DNA of 38,947 nucleotides from Caulobacteraceae bacterium (GCA_947452365.1 CANGCO010000016.1:1-38947); one strand, 5' to 3'; numbered from the stretch's first letter, positions 14,403-23,645 are shown. Notes: generated from the sequence alone by a model not told the origin. Program-made: numbers and translations.

Positions 14403-15608
14403 ATGAGCAGGGTACTGGTGATTGGGGCTGGCGGTGTTGGTTCGGTGGCGGTGCATAAGATGGCCATGTCGCCGGAGATTTTCTCAAGCATTACCTTGGC
14501 CAGTCGGCGCAAGGCTAAGTGCGATGCCATTGCCCTGTCGGTGAAACAACGCATCGGCGTTACGATTGCCACGGCCGAGCTCGATGCCGATGATGTGGCC
14601 GCAACCACCGCCTTGATTAAACAGGCTCAGCCCAAATTGGTGGTCAATCTGGCCCTGCCTTATCAGGACCTAGCGATCATGGAGGCCTGTCTGGCTGCGG
14701 GCGTGCATTATATGGACACGGCCAATTATGAGCCGCGCGACGAAGCCAAGTTCGAATATAGCTGGCAATGGGCCTATCAGGAGCGGTTCAAGGCCGCTGG
14801 GCTTATGGCGCTATTGGGTAGCGGTTTTGATCCTGGCGTGACGTCAGTCTTTACCGGCTATACGGCTAAGCACCTGCTCGATCGCATCGATACGCTGGAT
14901 ATTCTGGACTGTAATGGCGGCGATCACGGCCATGCCTTTGCGACCAATTTTAATCCCGAAATCAATATCCGCGAGGTGACCGCCCCGTCGCGGCATTGGC
15001 AGGATGGGGCCTGGGTCGAGGGCCCGCCACTTGCGCATAAGCAAAGCTTTGATTTTGAGGCCGTCGGGCCCAAAAACATGTATCTGATGTATCATGAAGA
15101 GCTAGAATCCCTGGCTAAATTCTATCCAGAAATCAAGCGGATACGCTTTTGGATGACGTTTGGCGATGCCTATCTCAAGCACTTGGAAGTCTTATCCAAT
15201 GTCGGCATGACCAGGATCGATCCGGTCATGTTTGAAGGCCGCGAGATCATTCCCTTGCAGTTCCTAAAGGCCCTATTGCCGGAACCGGCCTCCTTGGGCC
15301 CCACCACGCGCGGCAAGACCAATATTGGCACGATTGCCACAGGTCTGAAGGACGGGGTGCAAAAGACGGTCTATGTGCTCAATATCTGCGACCATGAGGA
15401 AGCCTATGCCGAGACCGGCAATCAGGCGATCAGCTATACAACCGGCGTTCCGGCCATGATTGGCGCCGCCCTGATCCTGACCGGTCAGTGGCAGGGGGCC
15501 GGCGTGTTCAATATGGAACAGCTCGATCCCGATCCGTTTATGGACATGCTGAACCGTCACGGCCTGCCCTGGCAGGTCAAGACCCTAGACGCCCCTCTGG
15601 CCTTTTGA
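14403..15608 (+). CDS. Carboxynorspermidine/carboxyspermidine dehydrogenase (saccharopine dehydrogenase fold)
   Basis: 401 residues from ATG at 14403, with GGAGG five bases upstream. N-terminal NAD(P) fold VLVIGAGGVGSVAVHKMA (glycines 8, 10, 11 and 13 in the GxGGxG pattern), then NLALPYQDLAIMEACLAAGVHYMDTANYEPRD and GSGFDPGVTSVFTGYTAKH (family markers: YMDTANYE and GFDPGVT). This enzyme condenses aspartate semialdehyde with putrescine or diaminopropane, giving carboxyspermidine or carboxynorspermidine. The matching decarboxylase begins 15 bases after the stop, which makes the assignment firm; which diamine is used cannot be read from the sequence. The pathway replaces the S-adenosylmethionine decarboxylase route to spermidine in many alphaproteobacteria. 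Confidence 0.9.
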   Translation: MSRVLVIGAGGVGSVAVHKMAMSPEIFSSITLASRRKAKCDAIALSVKQRIGVTIATAELDADDVAATTALIKQAQPKLVVNLALPYQDLAIMEACLAAGVHYMDTANYEPRDEAKFEYSWQWAYQERFKAAGLMALLGSGFDPGVTSVFTGYTAKHLLDRIDTLDILDCNGGDHGHAFATNFNPEINIREVTAPSRHWQDGAWVEGPPLAHKQSFDFEAVGPKNMYLMYHEELESLAKFYPEIKRIRFWMTFGDAYLKHLEVLSNVGMTRIDPVMFEGREIIPLQFLKALLPEPASLGPTTRGKTNIGTIATGLKDGVQKTVYVLNICDHEEAYAETGNQAISYTTGVPAMIGAALILTGQWQGAGVFNMEQLDPDPFMDMLNRHGLPWQVKTLDAPLAF

Positions 15609-15623
15609 TCGGGCGACGCTGTC

Positions 15624-16796
15624 ATGCAAACCCAAGCCGGTGATCCGGGCGCCTTTGCCCGGTTTGATCTTGGCCGTGTGCCCTCGCCCTGTTTTGTCGT
15701 CGATGAGGTCGCGGTGCGGCGCAATCTGGCGGTCTTGCAAGATATTGGACAGCGCAGCGGGGCCAAGGTCCTTTTGGCCCTCAAGGCGTTTTCCATGTGG
15801 CACCTGGCCAGCGTGGTTGGCGAATATCTGGACGGAACTTGCGCCTCTGGACTGTGGGAGGCAAGGCTTGCGCGTGAGCATTATCACGGCGAGCTGACCA
15901 CCTATTGCCCGGCCTATCGGCGCGAGGACCTGCCCGAGATTCTGCGCCTGTCCGATACGGTAATCTTTAACTCGCCAAACCAGATCGCCCGCTTTGCCGA
16001 CCTGATCGAAAAGGCGCGGGCCGAGGGCGAGGTGTTTGAGATCGGGCTAAGGCTCAATCCCGAGCATAGCGAGGCCGAGGTTGCCAAATATGATCCCTGC
16101 CAGATCGGCTCGCGCCTAGGCTTTCCGGTCTCGAAATTGCGGCCAGAGCATTTGGCCGGGGTCGATGGCCTGCATATGCATGCTCTGTGTGAACAGGGAT
16201 TTGAGCCCCTGTCGCGGATCTGGAACGCGGTTGAGCCGTACCTTGCGCCGCTCTTAAGCGACATTAAATGGCTCAATCTTGGCGGCGGCCACCATATCAC
16301 CCGCGCCGATTATGACCGCGAGGCCTTGATCGTCTGGCTGGCCCAGGTGTCCAAACGCCATGGCCTGCAGCTCTATCTGGAGCCGGGCGAGGCCATTGCC
16401 CTGGATGCCGGCATATTGGTTGGCGAGATCTTGGACACGTTTGATAATGGCCTAGCGGTCGGGATTACCGATATTTCCGCCACCTGCCACATGCCCGATG
16501 TGATTGAGGCGCCTTATCGCCCGGCCATGCTGGGCGAGGTGGAAGACGGCGTGCGCTTAAGGCTGGGCGGGCCATCCTGTCTGGCGGGGGACATTATCGG
16601 CGATTATGGGTTTGCCGCGCCGCCCGCGCCTGGCACCCGCATCGCCTTTCTGGATCAGGCGCATTATTCCATGGTCAAGACCAATACGTTTAATGGAGTG
16701 CCCCTGCCATCCATTGCGCTTTGGAACAGTCAAACCGACGCGCTTAAGCTGGTGCGCCGGTTTGACTATACCGATTTTCGCGACCGGCTCTCCTGA
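15624..16796 (+). CDS. nspC: Carboxynorspermidine/carboxyspermidine decarboxylase
   Basis: 390 residues, ATG at 15624. Fold type III PLP decarboxylase: SPCFVVDEVAVRRNL then PLP lysine K54 in LLALKAFSMW, LHMHALCEQGFEPL, the phosphate-binding LNLGGGHH, EPGEAIALDAG, and the active-site Cys/Asp in GGPSCLAGDIIGDY. The ending AHYSMVKTNTFNGVPLPSI is characteristic of NspC. It decarboxylates the product of the upstream dehydrogenase to norspermidine or spermidine in the cytoplasm. The two genes are 15 bases apart and surely form an operon. The stop touches the end of the convergent acylase gene with no space for a terminator. Confidence 0.95.
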   Translation: MQTQAGDPGAFARFDLGRVPSPCFVVDEVAVRRNLAVLQDIGQRSGAKVLLALKAFSMWHLASVVGEYLDGTCASGLWEARLAREHYHGELTTYCPAYRREDLPEILRLSDTVIFNSPNQIARFADLIEKARAEGEVFEIGLRLNPEHSEAEVAKYDPCQIGSRLGFPVSKLRPEHLAGVDGLHMHALCEQGFEPLSRIWNAVEPYLAPLLSDIKWLNLGGGHHITRADYDREALIVWLAQVSKRHGLQLYLEPGEAIALDAGILVGEILDTFDNGLAVGITDISATCHMPDVIEAPYRPAMLGEVEDGVRLRLGGPSCLAGDIIGDYGFAAPPAPGTRIAFLDQAHYSMVKTNTFNGVPLPSIALWNSQTDALKLVRRFDYTDFRDRLS

Positions 16797-18914
16797 TTAG
16801 GGCCGATAGCGGCGCTGGGCGTGGCGTTCAGCATCGGCCCATTCAAAATGCACGGGCTTGAACTTTTGAGCCGCAAACAGGGCCATCTGGTCATTATAGT
16901 GCGGTGAGTTTGGCCGGTTGGTCGCCGCACCATAGGGCTGGATCGATTCCGAGATCACTTGGCCTGCCTTGTCCCAACGCACCAGCATGATGAAGCTGTC
17001 GCCGTGCTTGACCCGATACTTGCCATCCTTCTGATCCTTGTCCCAGGCGGTGGTGGCGCGCAGGGTATCTGTGCCGCCGACCATGGCTAGGTCCTTATTG
17101 CCGCGCCGCAGTCTCTGGGCATCGCCAAGCGTGGGATCAAGGCGGCCAAACCGCTTGATCAAGTCGTCCGACGCTTCGCGCAGGGCCTCACGCGGCTCCG
17201 GCAGGGCCTCTCTGTGCCAGTTCTTGGTGGTGGCGGTGCGGATCACCCGTTCGGCCAATACATCGGCTGCGCCAATGCCATCGCTGGTCCAGTCCCAGCT
17301 TGCTAAAAGGGCCTGGGCCTTGGCCAGTTGCGGATCATCGCCAAGCTTGGCGGCCAAGATGGTGCGGATCCAATCCCCTTCCCAGCTGGCCTTGGCATAG
17401 GTCTTGTCAAACTTGATCGCCAAGAGCTGTTCAGGCGTCAGGACGGGCTGGGCGGCCAGGAGTTCGACCGCACGCAGGCCGCGATTGGTCATGTCATGTT
17501 CTATGCCCAGCAGGGGCGAATAGGCCGCTGGGTCCATTTCAGAGCCAGGGCCCGCCGCCAAGAAGGGCGTATTATTGGAGTTTTCAACAAAGCCGCTCTT
17601 GGGATCCACCAGCTTGGGATAGGCTGAAAACGGCACGGGACCGGTCCAGATATCGGCCGATGTGTCACCCGGCAGGATGTTTGAATAGTCAAAGCCGGGC
17701 TTACGGTCTGGAAACAGGGCATTATAGATGTAGGCAATCTTTCCGGTCTTGTCGGCATAGATGAAATTGGTCGCCGGGATGCCGCCAATGGCCATGGAGC
17801 GGGTCCATTCGTCCCAGTTCTGCGCCTTGGTATTGCGATAATATTGCTCGACCACCTTGACGGAATCTATGCCGGCATAGCGCACGGCAAACGCGCCGGA
17901 CTTATTGAGAATCACGGGCCCTTGGACGGCATGATAGGCGGTCTTGGGCACAGGGATCACAAACGGCCCGACCTTGATCGGTAGCCAGATGGTACGCTTT
18001 TCGAGCGGCAGCCATTTGCCATCCATCCGGTATTGGTCGCCCTTTTCATTGAGCACTAGCTTATAGACATCGACCAGGTCCGGGCGATTAACCGTATTGG
18101 TCCAGCCTAGATTGCGATTATGGCCGAGCAACACAAAGGGCGAGCCGGGAAACAGGGCGCCGGCCATGTCTAGGCCCTGATCAGAATGCACGACCGCTTC
18201 ATACCAGGCGACCTGGCCCTCATAGGGCTGGTGGGAATTGGAGATAAGCCAGGTCTTGCCATCGCTCATCTTTTTCGGCGCCAGGGCAAATCCATTGGAG
18301 CCATTGAGGCTAGGATCGCGGCCCACGGGGGTCATGGCCTGTTTGGACTCGATCGGCAGGGGCTTATTGCTCGCCAGGGCCCCGATCACCCCGTCTAGGC
18401 CGTAAAAGAAAGGCGCGCGCAGCACAAAGCCCGCGACAATATCTTGGCCACTGACGGGGAATAGCTTGGCGAGCCGCACCTCTTTGGGATGGGTTTGTGC
18501 ATAGCGATTTAGGCCCGCCGCATAGCCTTCGAGCACGGCGCGAACATCGGCGGGGATCTTGGCATAGTCGCGCTCTGCGGTCTGGCGAACGCCCAAAAGG
18601 CCCGCAACATAATCAACCTGAGCGCCATCGGCCCCGGCTAGCGCGCCATAGCGGCCGCGGGTCATGGCGATTACATCCTCGATCGCGCCAAAATCATCCT
18701 CAGCATGGGCATAGGCTAGGCCATAAGAAGCATCCGCATCGGTCTTGCCGTGAATATGCGGCACACCAAATTCATCGCGGATGATTTCGGCGTCATAGGT
18801 CTGGGCGGGTGCGGTGGGCTGTACCGAAGCCGATAGGGGCTCCCAAACTGCGCCTGCGCCAAGCGCCAAGACCACGACTGCGGCTGCCGTTGCGGCAATA
18901 TGCTTCAGACCCAT
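16797..18914 (-). CDS. Penicillin acylase-family Ntn hydrolase (AHL/aculeacin acylase-like), secreted
   Basis: 705 residues, ATG at 18914. Residues 1-30 are a signal peptide (IAATAAAVVVLALGAGAVW), so it is exported. The alpha chain has IIRDEFGVPHIHGKTDADASYGLAYAHAEDDF (markers EFGVPHIHG and GYA-like GLAYAHAEDD). Autocleavage is expected before Ser206 in LNGSNGFALAPKK, giving the beta-chain N-terminal nucleophile. NSHQPYEGQVAWYEA, GHNRNLGWTNTVNRPD (with the Asn of the oxyanion hole) and SNNTPF follow. Length and motifs match the quorum-quenching / aculeacin / cyclic lipopeptide acylases rather than penicillin G acylase proper. A substrate of long-chain N-acyl amides or acyl-homoserine lactones is likely but unproven. 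It is convergent with nspC. Confidence 0.9.
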   Translation of the reverse strand: MGLKHIAATAAAVVVLALGAGAVWEPLSASVQPTAPAQTYDAEIIRDEFGVPHIHGKTDADASYGLAYAHAEDDFGAIEDVIAMTRGRYGALAGADGAQVDYVAGLLGVRQTAERDYAKIPADVRAVLEGYAAGLNRYAQTHPKEVRLAKLFPVSGQDIVAGFVLRAPFFYGLDGVIGALASNKPLPIESKQAMTPVGRDPSLNGSNGFALAPKKMSDGKTWLISNSHQPYEGQVAWYEAVVHSDQGLDMAGALFPGSPFVLLGHNRNLGWTNTVNRPDLVDVYKLVLNEKGDQYRMDGKWLPLEKRTIWLPIKVGPFVIPVPKTAYHAVQGPVILNKSGAFAVRYAGIDSVKVVEQYYRNTKAQNWDEWTRSMAIGGIPATNFIYADKTGKIAYIYNALFPDRKPGFDYSNILPGDTSADIWTGPVPFSAYPKLVDPKSGFVENSNNTPFLAAGPGSEMDPAAYSPLLGIEHDMTNRGLRAVELLAAQPVLTPEQLLAIKFDKTYAKASWEGDWIRTILAAKLGDDPQLAKAQALLASWDWTSDGIGAADVLAERVIRTATTKNWHREALPEPREALREASDDLIKRFGRLDPTLGDAQRLRRGNKDLAMVGGTDTLRATTAWDKDQKDGKYRVKHGDSFIMLVRWDKAGQVISESIQPYGAATNRPNSPHYNDQMALFAAQKFKPVHFEWADAERHAQRRYRP

Positions 18915-19000
18915 AACTTAGTCCCCCCGATTTTGGCCGGACCATTGACGATAAAACGCCGCTGGGCAAGCTAGAACGGGGTGAAAGCCGCGGTTGCGGC

Positions 19001-19177
19001 CTAGTCCTTGCCTTTCAAATCTGGTCTTTGGGCGAGAAAGGCGGCGCGCTCTGCGGCGGATAGCACCTTGCCGGGCTTGCGGCGGCTGACCTTTGGGGCC
19101 GGAGGGGCAAAGGCCTCTGGTTTATGGCCCTTGCCCTTTAGGTCTGACAGGCGGGTCTTGGATACAGGTGGCTTCAT
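19001..19177 (-). CDS. Small basic hypothetical protein, 58 residues
   Basis: ATG at 19177, TAG at 19001-19003; GGGAG lies eight bases before the start. The product begins MKPPVSKTRLSDLKGKGHK, has a Pro/Ala-rich middle (EAFAPPAPKVSRRKPGK), then a short helix-forming VLSAAERAAFLAQR, and ends PDLKGKD. The motif DLKGK appears near both ends (about 12-16 and 53-57). It is rich in Lys/Arg and has no signal or membrane span. I do not recognise the family. Good ribosome binding site and clear codon periodicity make it more likely real than not. It lies 70 bases downstream of the DUF983 gene on the same strand. Confidence 0.5.
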   Translation of the reverse strand: MKPPVSKTRLSDLKGKGHKPEAFAPPAPKVSRRKPGKVLSAAERAAFLAQRPDLKGKD

Positions 19178-19247
19178 GGCCAGTCTCCCATGCGGCTAGG
19201 CCGAGTCATCCCCTACAGTTTAGCCAAGATGGGCCCAAGCGATAGCC

Positions 19248-19604
19248 CTAACCGGACTTGCCAACCGCCCAGTGCGCCCCAACCACGGCGCCCTTGACCA
19301 GGGGCAGGAGGCCAAGCGTCAAAACCGCCACGGATGGCATGGTCAAGCCCAGGACCAGACCGGTTGGCCATTCCCAAATAAACGGAAAAAACAGCATGGG
19401 TGCGATCACCAAATGACCGACCAGCAATATGGTGAAATAGGGCGGCGCATCATCGGCCGGATATTGGCCATTATCATGGCCGCAGTGATCGCATTCGCTG
19501 CGGATTTTCAAATAGCCACGAAACAGGTGTCCTTGCCCGCAATTGGGGCAGCGGCGAACTGCGCCGCGCTTCAAGCCTTGGGATAAAGATCGCTCGCCGG
19601 TCAT
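19248..19604 (-). CDS. DUF983-family zinc-ribbon membrane protein
   Basis: 118 residues, ATG at 19604. N-terminal zinc ribbon: RRCPNCGQGHLFRGYLKI then CDHCGHDN (four cysteines at about 19, 22, 38 and 41). PADDAPPYFTILLVGHLVIAPM begins the first of two hydrophobic spans (about 56-78), and a second lies at about 83-105 (LVLGLTMPSVAVLTLGLLPL). DUF983 proteins occur widely in alphaproteobacteria, often near cytochrome oxidase assembly genes; none is near here. Function unknown. Divergent from the FliL-like secreted protein. Confidence 0.88.
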   Translation of the reverse strand: MTGERSLSQGLKRGAVRRCPNCGQGHLFRGYLKIRSECDHCGHDNGQYPADDAPPYFTILLVGHLVIAPMLFFPFIWEWPTGLVLGLTMPSVAVLTLGLLPLVKGAVVGAHWAVGKSG

Positions 19605-19749
19605 TCCAGATCCTTAATCGCCCGATCGGGGCGCTCGTTGTGATGCGGATATCGTCAGCCATGCCCGAAAGGTCAAGGATTGGCCGCGCGCCTGTGACCA
19701 TCGGTCCAACCTAAACCCTCCGTAAAGACTTGGGGACTAGGCTTTACCT

Positions 19750-20169
19750 ATGAGCTTGCGCCGTCAGTTGTGCATCGGGCTATTGTCCGTCCTCGCCGCC
19801 ACCTTGAATGCGGCGCCTGCGGCCGTGGCCAAGTCGCAAGACAAGGGCAAAGAGGTTGAAACGACGACAACCGTGATTGCGATGGAGGCCCTCACCGTCA
19901 ACATATTTCGCTCGAACTATGGACGCGGCAAGGTTGAGGTCATTATGAGCCTTGATGTGCCCAATTTCAGCTTGCGTGAACGCGCCCTGCAATCAATGCC
20001 CCGCCTAAGGGCCGCCTATGTCCAGACTCTGACCCGAACTGTCTACGACCTGCCGCCGCGCACCCCGCCCAATATTGGCATGCTTTCTGAGAGCCTGCAG
20101 CACGCAACCAATCAGGTGCTTGGCCGCCCCGGCGCCAAGGTCTTGTTGGGATCGGTTGTGGTCAATTAG
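19750..20169 (+). CDS. Small exported protein, weakly FliL-like
   Basis: 139 residues, ATG at 19750. Residues 1-27 are a signal peptide ([22 protein letters not shown]) with likely cleavage after AVA or APA; the paired Arg is not a full Tat motif. The mature part reads [30 protein letters not shown], then [12 protein letters not shown] and [17 protein letters not shown]. The pattern of an N-terminal strand, 'MSLDV', a helix of '[10 protein letters not shown]', and a final strand resembles the periplasmic domain of FliL, but it lacks the usual membrane anchor spacing. I recall similar unnamed proteins in Caulobacterales. No flagellar gene is nearby. Its end overlaps the convergent pterin dehydratase gene by eight bases. 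Confidence 0.7.
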   Translation: MSLRRQLCIGLLSVLAATLNAAPAAVAKSQDKGKEVETTTTVIAMEALTVNIFRSNYGRGKVEVIMSLDVPNFSLRERALQSMPRLRAAYVQTLTRTVYDLPPRTPPNIGMLSESLQHATNQVLGRPGAKVLLGSVVVN

Positions 20170-20464
20170 GCGGCGCGTCGGCCGCCAAACGATCCATCAA
20201 TTTCGCCAATTCAAGATCAAGCCTTGTGACACCATCAGCGTCATGCGTGTTTAAAACCACCTCGACCCGGTTATAGACATTGAACCATTCGGGATGATGG
20301 TCCATCCGCTCGGCAGCCAAGGCAATCTGGGTCATGAATCCGAAGGCCTGGCTAAAATCTTTAAATACAAAGGTACGACTGATCGCTTCCTTGACCCCCG
20401 AGGCCTGCCACAGCGGCAGTTCGCCCAAGGCGTCTGTCAGGGGCATCTTGGCTGGTCGGGTCAT
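20162..20464 (-). CDS. phhB: 4a-hydroxytetrahydrobiopterin dehydratase (pterin carbinolamine dehydratase)
   Basis: 100 residues, ATG at 20464. The family signature is present: [50 protein letters not shown], with the catalytic His pair and following His in MDHHPEW and LNTHDADG and the closing Asp of RLD. It dehydrates 4a-hydroxytetrahydropterin to quinonoid dihydropterin, recycling the cofactor of aromatic amino acid hydroxylases; no such hydroxylase is in the window, and in many bacteria the enzyme stands alone. The start overlaps the HAD hydrolase stop by four bases (ATGA), so the two are coupled. Confidence 0.93.
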   Translation of the reverse strand: MTRPAKMPLTDALGELPLWQASGVKEAISRTFVFKDFSQAFGFMTQIALAAERMDHHPEWFNVYNRVEVVLNTHDADGVTRLDLELAKLMDRLAADAPPN

Positions 20465-21114
20465 GACGCGGCGCTTTCAAAGTTCAGGCCAATGGCAGCG
20501 GAGAGGTCAGCCAACAGCTGGGCCTCGCTGACGACCTTGATGGCGGTCATGCCAAGTGCGGCGGCGGGCTTACAATTGACGCCCAGATCATCAAGATAAA
20601 CACAGGCTGAAGCGGGCAGACCAATCCGCTCGCACATCATTTGATAGATTCTTGGATCGGGCTTGCGCAGGCCCGCCTTGGAGCTTTCGATTACAACATC
20701 AAAGTGTTGCATAATCTCGCTAACGGCCTTGGCCTTGACGCTGCTGGAAGCCATGCCCGCCCCTTCGCCCGCGGCAACATTATTGGTGATGCAACCGACC
20801 TTGAATCTGGCCTTACAAAGCTTGAGCGCCGCGACAACAGCCGGGCGGATATCGCCGGACAAGAGGGGCAAGACCTCGGCGCCGCGCAGGCTATGGCCCA
20901 GAGCCTTGGCCTCTATGGCAAACCTCTGATCAAAGGCGGCGCTATCAATCTCGTTACGCTCAAACAAGGCCCAGGCATTGGTGTCGGGATTGGTGCTGTT
21001 GACCGTGCGAATAAGATTGTGCGGCAGACCGCGTTCAGCCTCAAACCGGTTAAAGGCCTCAAAGGGAGAGGTTGTAAACACCCCGCCAAAGTCCCAAATC
21101 ACTGCCTCGATCAT
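20461..21114 (-). CDS. HAD-IA family hydrolase
   Basis: 217 residues from ATG at 21114; an ATG at 21144 and a GTG at 21156 are also in frame. Motif I is D8-F-G-G in [14 protein letters not shown], so the nucleophile Asp is kept while the second acid (usual DxD) is Gly10, as in the epoxide-hydrolase-like HAD branch. Motif II is CITNN, motif III the Lys of [11 protein letters not shown], and motif [14 protein letters not shown] with two Asp. A C1 cap helix bundle fills about 18-90. The substrate is probably a small phospho- or halo-compound; unknown. It is divergent from rpe across about 107 bases that include a GCTTGC/GCAAGC hairpin (21184-21199). Confidence 0.85.
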   Translation of the reverse strand: MIEAVIWDFGGVFTTSPFEAFNRFEAERGLPHNLIRTVNSTNPDTNAWALFERNEIDSAAFDQRFAIEAKALGHSLRGAEVLPLLSGDIRPAVVAALKLCKARFKVGCITNNVAAGEGAGMASSSVKAKAVSEIMQHFDVVIESSKAGLRKPDPRIYQMMCERIGLPASACVYLDDLGVNCKPAAALGMTAIKVVSEAQLLADLSAAIGLNFESAAS

Positions 21115-21221
21115 GATTTTGCCAATTCCTTGGGCGACATCCATGCCGGGTGTCACCTTTAAAGCGATTATTGTCCCTTGTTGGCTTGCGCCCGCAAGCT
21201 TGGCAAGGCTAAGTCGGGCCT

Positions 21222-21887
21222 ATGAGCACAAAATCACCCCTAATCGCGCCGTCTATCCTGGCTAGTGACTTTGCCCGCTTGGGCGAAGAAGTGCGGGCTG
21301 TCACCCTTGCTGGGGCAGACTGGATCCATATTGACGTGATGGATGGCCATTTTGTGCCCAATATCACGCTTGGCCCAGACATAGTTAAGGCCTTACGCCC
21401 GCATGTGGATATTCCCTTTGATGTCCATCTCATGATCGCGCCGGCCGATCCCTATCTTGAGGCCTTTCGCGAGGCGGGCGCCGATATCATCAGTATTCAC
21501 CCTGAGGCAGGGCCGCACCTGAACCGTAGCTTGAAGCGGATTTCGCAATTGGGCGCCAAGGCGGGCGTTGTGTTCAACCCGTCGACCCAGCCCGACGTCA
21601 TTGAATACATGATGGACGATATTGATCTCATCCTCGTTATGTCGATCAATCCCGGTTTTGGCGGCCAGTCCTTCATGACCTCACAGCTGAAAAAGATTGA
21701 GCGCTTGCGCGCTATGATCGATGCGAGCGGCAAGGATATTGTCCTTGAGGTCGATGGCGGCGTGACCCCGCAAACCGCGCCCTTGTGTGTCTCGGCTGGG
21801 GCTACGGCGCTTGTGGCTGGATCGGCCGTGTTTCGCGGCGGTGCGTCCGCCTATGCTGACAATATCCGCGCCCTCAAGGGAGCCTGA
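21222..21887 (+). CDS. rpe: Ribulose-phosphate 3-epimerase
   Basis: 221 residues, ATG at 21222. TIM-barrel markers in order: [33 protein letters not shown] (metal-binding His and catalytic Asp), DVHLMIA (second metal His), [13 protein letters not shown], and [27 protein letters not shown] (markers VDGGV and VAGSAVF). It interconverts ribulose-5-phosphate and xylulose-5-phosphate in the pentose phosphate pathway. It starts a plus-strand run with the heparinase-like gene nine bases downstream, an arrangement I associate with Caulobacterales-type genomes, with purH usually next. Confidence 0.97.
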   Translation: MSTKSPLIAPSILASDFARLGEEVRAVTLAGADWIHIDVMDGHFVPNITLGPDIVKALRPHVDIPFDVHLMIAPADPYLEAFREAGADIISIHPEAGPHLNRSLKRISQLGAKAGVVFNPSTQPDVIEYMMDDIDLILVMSINPGFGGQSFMTSQLKKIERLRAMIDASGKDIVLEVDGGVTPQTAPLCVSAGATALVAGSAVFRGGASAYADNIRALKGA

Positions 21888-21896
21888 GCCAGACCC

Positions 21897-23645
21897 ATGA
21901 CCCAGACTAGGCCTTGGTCGCAGAATCTGGCTTTGCGTCGGCGCCTGCGGCTGGAGCTTGAAGCCTTGATGGCAATCGCGCAGCGACCCTGGCGGACCGT
22001 TCGAGATCTTAGCCTTAGGCTGGCCCTGCAATGGGTAGAATCCAAGACTTCGGGCTTGGCGGCGACGCCGCGCAATCTGCGCCCGGTTGACCCTGAGCAG
22101 GGCAGGGCTATTGCCGTCGGGGATTTCGCCTTAAGCGGCGGCAGGATCCAGATTGGGCCCAATGGTAATCCCTGGGCCATGGCCAGTCCCAATCGCCAAT
22201 TTGCCGTCGCCCTGCATGAATTTGGCTGGCTCGATAGCGTTATGGCCAGCGGGCCGGAAGGGCGGGCCCGGGGGCTGCAACTGGTCCTAGGCTGGCAACG
22301 CGAATTTGGCCGATGGAACCGGTTTTCCTGGGATCGCGCGATTCTTGAGCGGCGGGTCTATGCCATGGCTTGTCATTTAGGCGGTCTGGGCCAGCTTGCC
22401 TCGGAGCGCGAGATTGCAAATCTTTGCCGTGTGCTGCTGCGCCAAGCCTATTATTTGTTTGCTGACTCAGGTTCACGCCCAGTTGAGCGCGCGACCATTA
22501 CGGCCATTGCCGCCTGTGCCCTAAAAGGCCGCGATTCTGAGCGCCTATTGAGGCTTAGCCTAGCGAGGCTCGTTAGCGGCCTGCCCGCCACCGTCCTAGG
22601 TGATGGGGGGCATAATAGCCGATCCCCCGAGGCGGCCATGGCGCTCCTGCTCGACCTGATGAGCCTTGAGGATGGCCTCGCCCAGCAAGGCCGTGCGGCC
22701 CCGGCCCCGATAACCATGGCCATTAGCCGCCTGACCCAGGCCATGCGGTTTTTCACCTTGCCCGATGGCCAATTGGCCAGCTTTCAAGGCGGAGAGACTT
22801 GCGATCGTGCCCTGATCGCTGCGGCAAGGGCACATGATGACCAGGACCTTGATCCAAAACAGCCGCAGCAGGCCCGCCAATCGGGTTATCAAAGACTACA
22901 GGCTGGGGCCTTGGCGGTTATGGTCGATGTTGGCACGGTCGCTGAAGGCGTATTGGCCAGTACCGCCTGTGCCCAACCGCTTGCCATTGAGATCGTTTGT
23001 GGGCGCGACCGCTTGGTGACCAATGGGGGCTGGAGCCCGCGTTTGGCGCAAGCGGATGCCTATCGATTAACGCCGGCGGGCTCGACCGCATGTCTTGGCC
23101 AGTCGTCTGCGGGCCATGTTTTACAAGGCCGCTTGAACAAGCGCCTAGGTCCACGTCTGGTTGGCGGGGCCAGCCAGGTCCAGTATCGGCGCCATGAGGC
23201 TGAGGCCGGGCTCTTGCTCGAGGCCAGCCATGACGGTTGGGTGGCCGAATTTGGCCTCATTCATGACCGGCGGCTGTTTATACGGCAAGACGGTGATGAA
23301 TTGCGCGGCGAGGACCATTTTTTTCGGCCCAAGGGTCTCCGGCGACGGCTTGAATTGGGCCGCGCCATCCGGCTGGAAGTCTGTTTTCACCTTGATCCAC
23401 GCGTGCGCGCCTCACTGGCTCAAGACCGGCGCAGTGTCTTGTTTGCAATGCCCTTATCGGGCGGGTGGCGACTGCGCACAGATGCGGCTGTGGTCAGTAT
23501 TGAACAGGGATTGCAATTTGTTAACGGCTTGCCGCGTCGGACCAGTAAGGTTGTCTTGCGCGACAGTATAGATCGCCAGAATGGCGGCAAGGTGCGCTGG
23601 AAACTAGACCGCGTAGAAGCCGACAAATCAGGTCGTGCGCAATGA
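21897..23645 (+). CDS. Heparinase II/III-like protein
   Basis: 582 residues, ATG at 21897, nine bases after rpe. The N-terminal half is all-helical with the marker FALSGGRIQIG near residue 75 and the alpha/alpha toroid segment LLRLSLARLV then GDGGHNSRSPEAAM (about 235-250), the usual active-site loop of this family. Residues about 340-570 are the beta-rich C-terminal heparinase II/III domain. No signal peptide is seen at the start, so it is predicted to be cytoplasmic, or exported in an unusual way. The family cleaves acidic glycans by elimination, but many alphaproteobacterial members have no assigned substrate. The end overlaps the capD-like start by ATGA, linking it to nucleotide-sugar synthesis. 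Confidence 0.85.
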   Translation: MTQTRPWSQNLALRRRLRLELEALMAIAQRPWRTVRDLSLRLALQWVESKTSGLAATPRNLRPVDPEQGRAIAVGDFALSGGRIQIGPNGNPWAMASPNRQFAVALHEFGWLDSVMASGPEGRARGLQLVLGWQREFGRWNRFSWDRAILERRVYAMACHLGGLGQLASEREIANLCRVLLRQAYYLFADSGSRPVERATITAIAACALKGRDSERLLRLSLARLVSGLPATVLGDGGHNSRSPEAAMALLLDLMSLEDGLAQQGRAAPAPITMAISRLTQAMRFFTLPDGQLASFQGGETCDRALIAAARAHDDQDLDPKQPQQARQSGYQRLQAGALAVMVDVGTVAEGVLASTACAQPLAIEIVCGRDRLVTNGGWSPRLAQADAYRLTPAGSTACLGQSSAGHVLQGRLNKRLGPRLVGGASQVQYRRHEAEAGLLLEASHDGWVAEFGLIHDRRLFIRQDGDELRGEDHFFRPKGLRRRLELGRAIRLEVCFHLDPRVRASLAQDRRSVLFAMPLSGGWRLRTDAAVVSIEQGLQFVNGLPRRTSKVVLRDSIDRQNGGKVRWKLDRVEADKSGRAQ

